Of a DNA stretch of 64,000 nt, positions 11,575-22,875 are shown in pieces. Position 1 is the stretch's first letter. Each line of letters starts with the position of its first letter. The stretch is from Tricholoma matsutake (Eukaryota; Basidiomycota; Agaricomycetes; Agaricales; Tricholomataceae). The translations under genes were made by a program, and so were the position numbers. The stretch lies in contig AP026548.1 of NCBI GenBank assembly GCA_026075535.2, positions 9,920,001-9,984,000 of the forward strand. The letters run 5' to 3'. The notes below the pieces were generated by a model. The model was not told where the DNA came from. It was given only the letters and a program-made list of their open reading frames with translations, and searched no databases.

Positions 11575-12051
11575 CGACTAGCCTTCTATGTAATGCATTT
11601 ATGACGATGACGTTGTAGGCTATTGGTATCAGCGGGATTTTCGGTTATGCAAGGACTCTAAAGCTGTCGAATGTAATAAGTAGATGAACAATAAGTGTGT
11701 TCAGTATTATTGCACGATATCTTTGAGATTCGAGAATGCAGGAGATGTGCAGACACGGGTATGTAACGGGGAAGGAGATGATGGCCGACGGATCACGGAT
11801 ATCAGGGTCCTGCCAAATTTTATATGTAGTCCAACTAATTCCCACAGAACTTTTCGTCGTCGTCAGGGTCCTTGGACGATGGAAACATCCCCCTCCGTCG
11901 CCTACGTTGGGCGTAACTGAACATGGCCAAGGCTTTGAAGTTTGCTGGTCGGGATTCTTGCTAGATTGCTGGAATCTGCCTACCTTTGCTATCAACTTGC
12001 TTTCGTTCCAACGCACCCCGTCTCTCCCTTCGTAAGGTGTAAGCTTCCAGC
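11575..12051. other. 3' flank of the OPT gene
   Basis: No supported gene. The open frames on both strands are short and overlapping. It holds the transporter's 3' flank and, near the right edge, possibly more of the hAT fragment that follows. Confidence 0.35.
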
Positions 12052-12723
12052 ATGGCAGCACAAATACGAGATATCAAGAAGATGGTTATTGAGCGTTGGG
12101 ATGAAACATACAAGGGAGAGAACTCAGAGGAATTACCTCCTGCCCCTCGTAGAGGCAAGGTGAGATTTAATTTATGCTGCCAAATCTTAGACTTACTGTA
12201 TTTTCTTTTCAGGCCAAGTCCAAGTGGGTTGTTGCAACAGAACCTGAGGAGAATCGATACTATCACTACTTATCTGGTTGATCCAGTCATCCGGCTGTCA
12301 ACTATCAAGGAGGCTGGAGGAATCATGAAGTACTGGCATCAAGCCATTGACCAGCGACCTCGGTTAGCAAAGATGGGGCTTGATTTTTGCTCAGCACCAG
12401 GTAAGTGTAATAATTCTCATTTTTGCTTCTACTCAGACACTCCTTTAGCATCATCAGTGGATGCTGAACGTGCATTCTCAGTTGGAAGGCTTGAGATCAA
12501 TCACCTTCAGCATAACACCAGCCCACAGACCTTCAAGGCTCAAGTTGCAGTTGGATCTTGGGCCAAAACTCCACTCTATCCAGGACTTTCAGAAACCATT
12601 AAGATTGTTCAGAAGCAAATGGGAAGTGAAGAGCAGGTGGGACCTCAGAAAGAAGTTGATGAGACTGAGTTGGAAGATGAGGTAGAAGAGACAGATGAGG
12701 AATCCAGGTTTTGGAGAACTTGA
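12052..12723 (+). pseudogene. hAT transposase, C-terminal part
   Basis: The end of a hAT-family DNA transposase. It contains KEAGGIMKYWHQAIDQRPRLA, then MGLDFCSAP, then ASSVDAERAFSVGRLEINHLQH and VGSWAKTPLYPGL, the C-terminal dimerisation region. Two introns are visible: about 12159-12212 (GTGAGATT to TTTTCAG) and about 12402-12436 (GTAAGTG to ACTCAG). An acidic tail follows and the frame stops at 12723. After splicing the first intron a stop occurs near the YYHYLSG segment, and the N-terminal DDE core is absent, so it is a relic. A hAT-type MITE lies 150 bp downstream. Confidence 0.75.
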
Positions 12724-12873
12724 ATTGTAATTGTACAAATTCCTATGGTATTTCAGATGTATTTGGAAGGTTTCAAAGTAATATTTATTGGTGTAAAACC
12801 ATTTCTTGATTAAAAGAAGCAGTCTTAAGTACAAATTTTACTCAGTATAATAAATAACATCATGTGTGCCAAC

Positions 12874-13303
12874 TAGTGCTGCCATGTCTTCAAGTTGGAC
12901 TTGAAGTCATGGCAACATAGTGTTGCCACAGTTCGGAGTCAACTTAATCGTATTTCGCGATTTCCGGGCGTGGGAGTGCAAATCACGTTTCACATAAGAG
13001 ATCGAAAATGTAGCCAGGGAAAATCCGGACCTTTTCGGTCTCCAACGTGAAGCGATCCGACCACCCTATCACGTGTTATTTACATTAAGCCGCCAGGATG
13101 CAGTCGACTCTCGTCCAAACGGCTTAATGTGAATAACACGTGATAGAGTGGTCGGACCGCTTCGTGTTACAGACCGAAAAGATCCGGATTTCCCCTAGCT
13201 ACATTTTCTGTCTCTTACGTGAAACGTGATTTGCACTCCCACGCCCGGAAATCGCGAAATACGATTAAGTCAACTCCGAACTGGCAACACTATGGCAACA
13301 CTA
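12874..13303. mobile_element. hAT-type fold-back MITE
   Basis: It starts TAGTGCTGCCATG and ends ATGGCAACACTA, flanked by a perfect 8-bp duplication GTGCCAAC (12866-12873 and 13304-13311). Almost the whole interior is one inverted repeat: left arm about 12921-13092, a 27-base loop, and right arm about 13120-13290, with only scattered mismatches. No coding frame exists. The transcript would fold into a hairpin with a stem of about 170 bp. Confidence 0.9.
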
Positions 13304-13311
13304 GTGCCAAC

Positions 13312-13824
13312 TGCCAACAAGGCACTCCAGGAGGTAATTGACCTTGCTAAACCATTTTAATAGACCATGGTACATATATTGGAGCATTTGAGAGCATAAA
13401 AAATAGTAGTATTCATATGGATACCCATGGATGATCCATGGATGCCACCCATATCCATGGACTTTAGTACATCATCCATGGATATTCACCCGGATGGACC
13501 CGGGTCCATCCATGGTAGTCCCTGGCTGACTCACATCTGAACACATGACTATGCACCAAACCCTAAGTGCTCATCTCCTTACCATGGCATTACAGCATGT
13601 TCTCCGAGCACAATTATGAGCAAATTGGCCTGGTACTGGTGAGTGGGTACAGTCGTGTGGCTTTGCCAATCTTGAAGCCTACGTCCTGCAAGCTTGTATG
13701 GTTGGCGGTGCTATGTAAGTGTGCAGGGATCAATGCTTGGGTTGCATAAAGACCTACAATGGCAACCAGTGAGATGAACCACTGCACAGCTGTGCTTACC
13801 CTGTGCAAAACAAGGGGTTGGAAC
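13312..13824. other. Intergenic, CCATGG-rich
   Basis: No gene seen. 13420-13520 has repeated CCATGG and ATCCATGG units and the palindrome GGATGGACCCGGGTCCATCC. No duplication or paired ends were found around them. Confidence 0.4.
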
Positions 13825-14224
13825 TGTTAGGAAACCACCCCATTACCTAATAAAATTTCTTTTTATTTATTATGTTGAATTATGCTACATGATGCCAAAT
13901 GATGCTACACTTTGATAGCGTGAGAATTTTATTTCGCACGCATCAAAATGTACATGCATGTACGAGTGCGTCGGTAACAACAATGTACAATATGTGTAAC
14001 ATAGTATATAAACCCTAAATATATGCCTAGGGGACCCTAGTTGTGTTCTCTTAGGTATTCCCCCTATGTTTTCAGTGTGAAAGGCCTATCTCAACAAACT
14101 CACCTATTAATAACCCCTCGCATCAAAACCATCAATTCCCCCATCACAAGCGCAGATCCCGCCCCCTTCTTGTAGAGAGAACCTGCATGGTCTTAGCTAG
14201 CAGATAGTGGGTGTCACCCTAACA
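13825..14224 (+). repeat. Gypsy-A copy 2 5' LTR
   Basis: Starts TGTTAGGAAACC and ends CACCCTAACA. A TATATAAACCC box near 14005 is the likely promoter TATA element and is conserved in every LTR of this family in the window. Confidence 0.95.
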
Positions 14225-14712
14225 GAAGAACACAACTTCCCATATCAGTGCGCCTTCTCTTACTTGCGCATACGTCATTGTTTCACTGCACCACATCTGA
14301 TTACTCATCCTTTCGGCACAAGCCAGAAGTACTTGTATATATGTAATCTACCTTTTCTTTCATAAGCCGACGCCAGGCCTCACCTTACATTGCGACTGCC
14401 AGTGATTGAGAGGCAGCGCTCGTCATTAGGACAGCTGCAACCAGACAACTGATCGGATCTGGTTTAGTTATGATTTACATTACTCTATTCAGACAACTAT
14501 TTTAGTTACAAGCCAAATTCAGTGATAACTCTGAGATCAGGCACTGTTGGAAGGGTTATTGATCCAAAGTGTCAAAATAGGTGCCTGACAAATGATGAAC
14601 GATTGACGAACCTCGACAAACCTTATCACATGACCCATAAATGTTTGGAGAGGTCTCGAAGAAATTTTTTTTGAATTTGTTGAAGAAGTGATTCATCACA
14701 GATTCTACAATT

Positions 14713-15837
14713 ATGTCCGAACCTTCAACTTCTAATGCCGGTCCTAATCCTGTTCCCATACCAGCACTAGAGGTAAAAATTGATGCGCTCACAGCACAAA
14801 TGTTGCAATTAGTGTCAGTATTGGCAGCATCACAGCCCAGACAAGCAGAAGTACAGCCAGAGACAACAGGAGAAAGAGATGATGAGATGGAGGAGATGGT
14901 GGAGTGGATATCACAGGAGGATGAGACAGTGGAAAAATCTGGAAATGGAAAAGCGTGCTTACCTAAGTACGCACCTCCACAAATCTTTGATGGTACCATG
15001 GAGAATGCAAAATCCTTTATCAGCTCTGAGAATACAAAATCCTTCGTCAGCTCTATAGTATTGTACATCCATGGGAGGAAGCCCAAGTTTTGTACAGCCA
15101 AGTCTAGGATTATGTTTGCTCTCTCATACATTCAGGGGGGGAAACCACAGTTCTGGAGAAACGAGGCTATTAATCAAATTGCCATGGGAAATAAACCATT
15201 TGCAACCTTCAAGGAATTTCTGGAGAGATTGGAGGCACAGTTTGGAGACCCTAATCCAAAGGCAACAGCCAATGCTAAATTAAAGACCATGCGCCAAGGT
15301 TCTTTAACGGTGGATGAATTTATTTTGCAGTTCAAAGCAGAAGCTTTGCAAACGGACATGGGAGAAGCCGCGTTGGTAGAGTTTTTGAAAGCAGGATTAA
15401 ATCCCTCCTTATTCAAGTCTATCTACCAACTACCTTCTATGCCAGAGAAGTTGGACGAGTGGTATAATTGGGCAATGCACCTTGACCGGCAATATCAGCA
15501 GGAACAGGCGGAGTCAAAGTTGATGTACAGAAGTAGTAAATTTGGAAAGTCATCAGGAGGAAAGTCCGAGAAAGGAAAGGCACCTCAGGCGCAAGCTCCA
15601 AGGGCACAGCCACTGGCCATGGCAGTGACACCTATAGTTATGGAGTCAGCAGCACCAGCAGAGGCAATGGAGGTTGATCAAGCAGGGAGATGAGCCCCAC
15701 TTAAATGTTTTAACTGTGGGCAGTCAGGACACATTTCTAGGAATTGTAGGCAGAAAAGAAAGATTAGGGAAACTACAATCGAGGAAGTGAAGCCGGTGGA
15801 AGGCAAGCAGAAGAATTTTGTGGAAGAGTCCCAGTGA
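14713..15837 (+). pseudogene. Gypsy-A copy 2 gag
   Basis: Capsid/nucleocapsid polyprotein. The first 326 residues contain an acidic linker, then the retrotransposon gag domain (FDGTMENAKSF, FALSYIQGG, QFGDPNPKA, LKTMRQGS, DEFILQFKAEA). A TGA at 15691 (copy 3 has CGA) cuts it before the CCHC knuckle CFNCGQSGHISRNC at about 15706-15747. In-frame coding resumes to a stop at 15837. A 27-bp tandem duplication near 15000-15055 (ENAKSFISS/ENTKSFVSS) is absent from copy 3. Confidence 0.9.
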
Positions 15838-16028
15838 AGGTTTCCCCATTGGTGACCCAGAATCGTTACAATGTATTAGTATCCAAGGAAACCCAGAGTA
15901 AATCAGAAAAGGAAATCGAGGAGGAGTACAACTGTTACGAATCACGTGACCAAGAAAATTGCTGAGCACTATTTCCGAAAACCCCTAAATTCTTTATTCG
16001 CTCTGCGCAAATAGAACCAGAAATCACC

Positions 16029-16679
16029 TTGACTGTGGGATTGAAGACAGTGGACACGCATGCAGCTATTGATGTGGAAGTGTTGCTTGATAGTGGTGCT
16101 ACAGGATTATTTATTAATCGATCCTTAATTACTGGAAACGGTATTAACACATGCAAGCTGGCACAACCTATAATGGTGTACAATATTGATGGAACAGTCA
16201 ATCATGGAGGAACTATCAAGGAGGAGGTGACTATAGTACTAAAGTATCAGGAGCATAAGGAGCGAGCCATATTCAAAGTGTGCGATCTTGGGAAAACCAA
16301 TCTAATAATAGGATGTCCATGGTTATGGAAGCATAATCCCGAAATTGATTGGAAAACTGGGAAAGTACAAATGACTCGTTGTCCTAAGGGATGTAATGTG
16401 TATGGGAGGAAGATGAAGAAGGAAAAAAGGAAAAAGAAAGAGAAAGAATGTCCAAGAAAGTATTCTGTTACGATGGAGGAAGTGGAGGATGAGGAAATGC
16501 CAAATGGGGAAGTTCCAATCATGATCGAGAAAGAAGAGCAGAAGCAAACCTTTAGAGCAATTTGTGGAGGACAGTTGTGGGACAAGAATATCGTGAAGGT
16601 GGAGAAGCCAGTGGAGGAATGGGTGCCAAAAGTGTATCATGAACATCTGTCAGTGTTCCAGAAGAAGGAGTCTGAGTGA
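16029..16679 (+). pseudogene. Gypsy-A copy 2 protease segment
   Basis: An aspartic protease that would process the polyprotein. The active-site motif LLDSGATGLFI is at about 16083-16115, followed by NLIIGCPWLWKHNPEIDW, the flap and C-terminal block. A lysine/glutamate-rich linker follows. The stop at 16677-16679 (copy 3 has CAA) separates it from the RT region. Confidence 0.85.
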
Positions 16680-17909
16680 ATGCCAGTGTGGAAGCCATGG
16701 GATCATGCGATTGAGATGAAGCCAGGATTTGTGCTGAAGAAGTCGAAGGTATATCCATTATCTCCGATGGAACAAGAAGAAGTAGATGCATTCCTGAAGG
16801 AGCAATTGCGCAAAGGATACATATGACCTTCAAAATCACCACAGATGTCACCAATATTCTTCGTGCCAAAAAAAGACCAAAGGAAGAGGATGTGTACCGA
16901 TTATAGGTATTTGAATGAGTGGACAGTGAAGAACGCGTACCCCCTGCGGTTGATCTCAGAAATAATTGACAAGGTGGGAAACGCCAAGGTCTTTACAAAA
17001 TTGGATTTACGATGGGGATACAACAATGTACAAATAAAGAAAGGAGATGAGTGGAAGGCAGCATTTGCCATGCGTCGAGGATCCTTTGAGCCACTTGTCA
17101 TGTTTTTTGGGATGACTAATAGTCCCTTGACCTTTCAAAATATGATGAACGACATTTTCAAGGATGTAATAGACAAAGGCGTGGTAATAATATTTATTGA
17201 CGACATTCTGATATTCATGGAGGATGAAGAAAATCATGAGGCAATAGTGCAGGAGGTGTTACGGAGGTTGGCGGAGAATGATCTATTTTTGAAACCAGAG
17301 AAGTGTGTGTTTGGGGCAAGCAAGATTGAGTTCCTAGGATTATTGATCAGCCCTGACAGGATCAAAATAGATCCGATCAAGGTACAGGCAATCACAGATT
17401 GGCCTGCGCCCACCTGTGTCAAGGAGGTTCAAGCCTTCTTGGGACTCGCAAATTATTATCGTCGCTTTGTGCACAATTTTTCTAAAATTGCCACACCCTT
17501 ACATAACCTTATGCAAAAGGGAGTAGTATGGAGGTGGGGAGAGCAGCAGCAGACAGTGTTTGAGGAGTTGAAGAGGAAGTTTGTGGATGGACCAATATTA
17601 GCCCCAGTAGATTTCACATGCCCTTTGCGAGTGGAATCTGATGCATCTGATTTTGCTACTGGAGCAGTATTATCAATGCTGTGCGAAGATGACAAATGGC
17701 ATCCTTGTGCATACTTGTCAAAAGGGTTGAATGATGTGGAAAGGAATTATGATGTGCATGACAAAGAGATGTTGGGGATAATACAAGCATTGGAGGCGTG
17801 GAGGCATTATTTGGAGGGATGTACGCATCAGATTGAGATCTGGACAGATCATCAAAATCTGCAATACTTCATGTCCGCTAAAAAGCTTAATCGCCGGCAA
17901 GCGCATTAG
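16680..17909 (+). pseudogene. Gypsy-A copy 2 reverse transcriptase and RNase H
   Basis: RT landmarks run in order: [72 protein letters not shown], the catalytic FIDDILIF near 17195-17218, then FLGLLIS and ANYYRRFVHNFSKIA. RNase H follows (ESDASDFATGAVLS, IWTDHQNLQYF). A TGA at about 16823 (copy 3 CGA) and a TAG at 17907 interrupt it. The catalytic aspartates are intact, unlike in copy 3. Confidence 0.9.
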
Positions 17910-19198
17910 GCACTATTCCTATCGCGTTTCAACTTTCACTTGGTCCACAAAGTGGGAAGCTTAATGAGGAAAGCAGATGCATTATCCAGACGTATTGATC
18001 ATAAAAGGGGGGTGGAGGAGGACAATAAAAATGTTACCTTACTCAAACCCAAATACTTTCACATTTGCACTATGCGTCAAGGGCATCTATTAATAGATAG
18101 CTCAGAAACAGAAATGTTGTCTAAAATTAGACAATGTTGGGAAATGGACGATGAAGTAGTAGAAGCCGTGAAAGCTCTGAAGGGAGAGAGAGAAGAAAGG
18201 TAATATCAAAGGAGATGAGTGGGCTGAGGAACAAGGGTTGGTGTTGTTTCAAGGAAAGTGTATGTACCAAAGGATCAGGATTTGCGAAGGGAGATCGTCC
18301 AGTTACATCACAATATGCCGATTGCCAGACACCCAGGAAGATGGAAGACGTTGGAATTAGTAATGAGAAATTATTGGTGGCCCGGAATTTCGAAGTATGT
18401 GTTGGGGTATGTGGATGGATGTGATACATGCATGAGGGGGAAGAAATTTCCAGAGAAACCTGCAGGAAAATTAATGCCGAACCCTATACCTAAAGCACCG
18501 TCGTGAGATATATCTGTGGATTTTATTACCGGATTACCCAAGGCTCAAGGGTACGATGCAATATTCGTAGTTTGCGACTGCTTTACAAAGGAGGTCCATA
18601 TTATTCCTACTACTACAGAAATCTCATCATTGGGCTTGGTGTGCCTCTATCTAAATCAGGTATGGTGGTTACATGGGTTACCCAATACTGTTATCTCCGA
18701 TTGCGGACCACAATTTGCTTGCACATTTATGCGAGAACTAAACAACATATTGGGAATTCAAACTAAATTATCTATGGCATATCACCCACAGACTGATGGG
18801 CAGACAGAGAGAATGAATCAGGAGTTGGAGCAGTCCCTATGTATGTTTGTCAACTACCAACAAACCAACTGGCCCGAATGGTTGGCAATTGCCAAATTTT
18901 CCCACAATAACAAATTCCATTCGGCTACTCATATGTCACCCTTTTTTGCGAATTATGGATATCATCCTCGCATGGGAGTAGAACCCAGAAGGGAAGTCAA
19001 AGTACAGTCGGTAGAAGACTTTGTATCTAAGATGCAAAAGGTACAAGAGGAAGCAGAGGTGGCATTGAAGAAAGCACGTGATGACATGATGCGACATGCG
19101 GATCGTACTCGAGCACGCGCTCCAGAGTACAAAGTTGGTGACTTGGTATGGCTAAGTACCAAGGGCCTGAATATTCCACGACCTTCGAGGAAACTTAT
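17910..19198 (+). pseudogene. Gypsy-A copy 2 integrase, N-terminal portion
   Basis: It begins with the end of RNase H (MRKADALSRRIDH). Small insertions near 18193 and a deletion near 18255 shift the frame in the zinc-binding region; MPIARHPGRWKTLELVMRNY and CDTCMRG are still readable. The DDE core is present: DFITGLPKAQGYDAI (D), TVISDCGPQF (D), TDGQTERMNQELEQ (E). A TGA near 18505 replaces a CGA of copy 3. The gene is cut at 19194-19198 by gypsy-B; coding homology resumes at 25246. Confidence 0.9.
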
Positions 19199-19624
19199 TA
19201 TAAGGGCAACCTAAGCCTCTAGCAAAGGGAAATCTGAAGTTAAAATTATACTACATAATACAGGCATTGGGGGCGCACCTAGCAAAGGGAAATCCGAAGA
19301 GAAAACTCTAAGGATCCCCTTGCTGATGCCCAGTATATGTGAAGACGACAAAAATCAAATATAACCTAAAAATAGAAAAAGGCGGAGATAGGCGGATCAA
19401 GGCCGCCGAATGACATCATACCAAGGGGTATGTGTCGGAAGGGGTACTCCGCCTCTAAATATAAAAGTGTCAACATATACAAACATGATAGCAAGGGAAA
19501 ATTAGTAATAAAATCCGGAAAAATCATAGAAAATGAAGAATAGAAGGAAATGAGGTGGGGAAAAATATGGGACGAACATAAAAAATAGGAAAAACACACA
19601 GGGCACCCCCTTAGTCCCCTTACA
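19199..19624 (-). repeat. Gypsy-B 3' LTR
   Basis: On the minus strand it starts TGTAAGGGGACTAAGG and ends TTGCCCTTATA, so the ends are TG...TA rather than TG...CA. It is nearly identical to 24820-25245. I see one difference, near 19237. Confidence 0.95.
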
Positions 19625-19635
19625 TCACCCCCTCT

Positions 19636-21900
19636 CTAAGATGCATCACCCCGATGCATTCGAAATCGTATACGACCAAAGTCCGTGACTTGAATGCGAC
19701 GCGGTGCAGCAGTGTGCCGTCGGTGGACTTCCTTGATTAACCGAGGGGCATTTACGTCAGACTCTTCGACCCATGAGTTCTCCTCATACCCATAACCCTT
19801 CCAATGTACCAAATACTGGAGTTTTCCTCGACGCAAATGGCTGTCCAAGATTGACTCGACTTCATATTGGGGTTCTCCCTCGATCACTGTAGGTGGTGGT
19901 GGTGGGTGTGAATGGCGTCCCGGGAACGGATCTGGGGGAGCTGGAAGCAATTTGACGACATGGAAGATGGGATGGAGTCTGGACATGGAGGCTGGGAGGC
20001 GTAGATGATAGGCATGTGTTCCAACGCACTTGACAATGGGGAAAGGTCCCAAGAAGCGATGAGCGAGTTTCTTGGATGGACGTGTAGTGGAGATGTCACT
20101 GGAGTCAAGATAAACTCGATCACCAACCTTGTACTGAGGGGTTGGGGAGTGGCGCTGGTTGTAAAATCGCGCCATGTCGTCCTTCGCCTTTGCTAAGGCT
20201 GCCCTTGCCTCCTCCAAGCTATCCCTCATGCGTTCTGTGAACTCATTCACTGTCTCGATGTGTGAGGGAGTTTGGCGAGGTTCAAATCCCATGCGTGGAT
20301 GTCGTCCAGTGTCTAAGAGGAAAGGGGTCTGTTGAGTGGAAGCATGGACATGGTTGTTGTACCCAAACTCGGCCAAAGGAAGGAGATCATCCCAATCGTC
20401 CTGGCGTTCATTGACAAAGAGGCGGATGTACTGCTCCAGTTCCTGGTTGACTCGCTCCGTCTGGCCATCAGTTTGTGGGTGATAAGCAGTTGAAGCGAGG
20501 AGTTTGATCCCCAGGAGTCGGTACAGCTCACGAGTGAACTCTGCCATGAACTGAGGGCCACGATCCGAGAGGAAGGCACCAGGAAGTCCATGTAACTTCC
20601 ACACGTGGTGGAGGTAGAGTCGAGCGGCACCTAGGGCACTGACAGTGGTGTGAGTGGGAATGAAGTGAGCGCGTTTTCCCACTGAGTCAACTGTGCACAT
20701 CACCGCATCAAACCGGTTTGACTCTGGCAATTCCACCACAAAGTTGACGCTGACGACATCCCAACGACTCTCTGGAACAGGAAGAGGGTGTAGCTCACCA
20801 ATAGGCTTGCGACGAGGGACCTTGGTGCGTAAGCAAAGGTCACAAGTGCGACAATACTGACCAATGAGCCGTGACATTTGTGGCCACCAATAGTTCCGTG
20901 AGGTGAGCTCCAAGGTCTTCCAGCGTCCGGGGTGGCCAGCAATCTGTGAGTCATGGTGTTGGGATATGATGCGCCGGCGAAGGTCTGGGTCATTGGGAAC
21001 ATAGATGCGATCCCTGAAATACAACAAGTCCTCCTTTTCAGCCCACTCTGCCGCACGTAAGGAAAGGGTCGATCCCTTCCTCAGTTCTTTAACAGCTCGG
21101 GCGACAACATCCTCATGTAAACCGCTACGGTTTGCGCAACGAATGTCACGTAGAATGTCCCGCTCCTCGCCCTGGGGTACGATGCCTTCCAGTGCCCGAA
21201 TGGTGAACAGGTCTGGCTGCAACAGCACAATGTTTTGGTTGTCACCGCTGCCATCCCCATGGTCTGCACGTCGGGATAGGGCATCGGTCTTCCCCATGCT
21301 GCGACCCGGACGGTGGTGCAAGGAGAAGTCGAATCTAGATAGATACAGGGACCAACGAGCTTGACGACGGTTCAATTTCTTGGCCGTCATGAAGTACTCG
21401 AGGTTCTTGTGATCCGTCCAAATTTCCACCTTGTGTTGGGCACCCTCGAGGAAGTGTCGCCACTCCTCAAGCGCACGCATTATCGCCAACATCTCCTTGT
21501 CATGGATCTCGTAGTTTCTCTCTACAGCACTAAGGCTTTTGGAGTAGAACGCAACAGGATGCCACTTCTGGTCCTCTGGAGACTGCTGAGACAACACAGC
21601 GCCCGTCGCAAAGTCAGAACTGTCGGCTTCTACACGAAAAGGACGCGAATTGTCAGCAAAGGTAAGGATCGGAGCGGAAGTGACCATCTCCTTAAGCTTT
21701 TCGAACGCCTCCTGTTGTGCATTATCCCACCTCCATGCCTCCTTTCCTGTCAAGTCGAACAGCGGTCGTGCATGATGTGAGAAATCCTTGATAAAACGCC
21801 GATAAAAATTGATGAAGCCCAGGAAAGACTGCACCTCCTTCTTGTTCGTGGGCGTAGGCCAAGCTGTGACCCCATTTACCTTGATAGGATCCATCTCCAC
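19636..21900 (-). CDS. Gypsy-B pol C-terminal part: RNase H, integrase, chromodomain
   Basis: An open frame of about 754 residues. In order: the end of RT (FLGFINFYRRFIKDFS), RNase H (VEADSSDFATGAVLSQ, IWTDHKNLEYF), the integrase zinc finger (HHDSQIAGHPGRW...CRTCDLC), the integrase core and a chromodomain near the C-terminus (YEVESILDSHLRRGKLQYLVHWKGYG). Chromodomains of chromoviruses target histone marks. In the DDE triad the second D (FLSDRGPQF) and the E (TDGQTERVNQELEQ) are present. The first D, expected in DF.VELP, is asparagine (SVNFVVELP), which should abolish strand transfer. Confidence 0.92.
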   Translation of the reverse strand: MEMDPIKVNGVTAWPTPTNKKEVQSFLGFINFYRRFIKDFSHHARPLFDLTGKEAWRWDNAQQEAFEKLKEMVTSAPILTFADNSRPFRVEADSSDFATGAVLSQQSPEDQKWHPVAFYSKSLSAVERNYEIHDKEMLAIMRALEEWRHFLEGAQHKVEIWTDHKNLEYFMTAKKLNRRQARWSLYLSRFDFSLHHRPGRSMGKTDALSRRADHGDGSGDNQNIVLLQPDLFTIRALEGIVPQGEERDILRDIRCANRSGLHEDVVARAVKELRKGSTLSLRAAEWAEKEDLLYFRDRIYVPNDPDLRRRIISQHHDSQIAGHPGRWKTLELTSRNYWWPQMSRLIGQYCRTCDLCLRTKVPRRKPIGELHPLPVPESRWDVVSVNFVVELPESNRFDAVMCTVDSVGKRAHFIPTHTTVSALGAARLYLHHVWKLHGLPGAFLSDRGPQFMAEFTRELYRLLGIKLLASTAYHPQTDGQTERVNQELEQYIRLFVNERQDDWDDLLPLAEFGYNNHVHASTQQTPFLLDTGRHPRMGFEPRQTPSHIETVNEFTERMRDSLEEARAALAKAKDDMARFYNQRHSPTPQYKVGDRVYLDSSDISTTRPSKKLAHRFLGPFPIVKCVGTHAYHLRLPASMSRLHPIFHVVKLLPAPPDPFPGRHSHPPPPPTVIEGEPQYEVESILDSHLRRGKLQYLVHWKGYGYEENSWVEESDVNAPRLIKEVHRRHTAAPRRIQVTDFGRIRFRMHRGDAS

Positions 21901-22836
21901 TTGACCCTCCGAGATAATCAGGCCGAGGTACTCGATCTTGGTCCTTTCGAACTCGCATTTGTCCTGACGAAGGTAGAGTTTGTACCGTCGAAGTCACTCT
22001 AGGACGAGGCGCGTGATGCGACGGTGCTCTTCAACCGTGCGAGTGAAGATGAGGATGTCGTCGAGATAGATGCAGACAACGCCTTCGAGGATGAGGTCAT
22101 GGAAGATGTCGTTCATCATGTTCTGAAAGGTGGCAGGGCTATTAGTAAGGCCAAAGAACATGACAAGCAGTTCAAAAAGACCACGGTTGGTACGAAAGGC
22201 TGCCTTCCACTCATCTCCCTCCTTTATCCTCACATTATTATAGCCCCAACGGACATCGAGCTTGGTGAAGTATCGGGCTCCACGGAGCTGGTTTACGAGT
22301 TCGGAGATGAGGGGTAGTGGGTAGCGATTTTTGACCGTGATGTTGTTGAGTCTTCTGTAGTCTTGAACCGGTCGAAGTGAGCCATCCTTCTTCTTGACAA
22401 AGAAAAAGGGAGAGGCCATGGGTGACTTCGATGGTCGAATACGTCCAGAGGCCAGGTGCTCGTTGATGAACTGGTCAAGCTGCCGTTGTTCCTCCGGAGA
22501 GAGAGGATAGACCTTGCAGGATGAAGGGGTTGCGCCGGGGGTGAGTTCGATCGCGTGATCCCATGGCTTACGCGCAGGAAGAGAGTCGAATGACTCCTTG
22601 GAGAACACGTCTTCAAACTCATGGAGATGAGGGAGTAAGGAGTTAGTAGAGGATTTAGCAGCGTTGTTTTTGTGGAAGGCCTCGGCGAGGCGTTGGGATA
22701 TGTTCGATGTGGCACACACCTCATGCGATGAGCGAATCGCAGTGTAGAAGATCCGATCACCCTCCTCCACTTCCTCTGGGTCCTCATCATCATCATCCGA
22801 GTCTGGCATTAGATCAGGAACCCCTTCCAATTCCAC
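21901..22836 (-). pseudogene. Gypsy-B reverse transcriptase
   Basis: The open frame 22836-21994 contains [70 protein letters not shown] and the catalytic IYLDDILIF with both aspartates. A TGA just before 21994 (in the LVLE.LRRYKLYL context) separates it from the long downstream frame, and a further TGA near 22873 separates it from the protease frame. Both could have arisen by a single C-to-T or G-to-A change. Otherwise the frame is continuous, as expected for a young copy. Confidence 0.9.
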
Positions 22837-22875
22837 TTCAGGTATAGGCAGGGGTCCAGCACGACACTTCTGAGT

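Noticed and set aside
13430..13515. CCATGG-rich tract as a mobile element
   Set aside because: No paired ends or target duplication; probably simple repetitive sequence.
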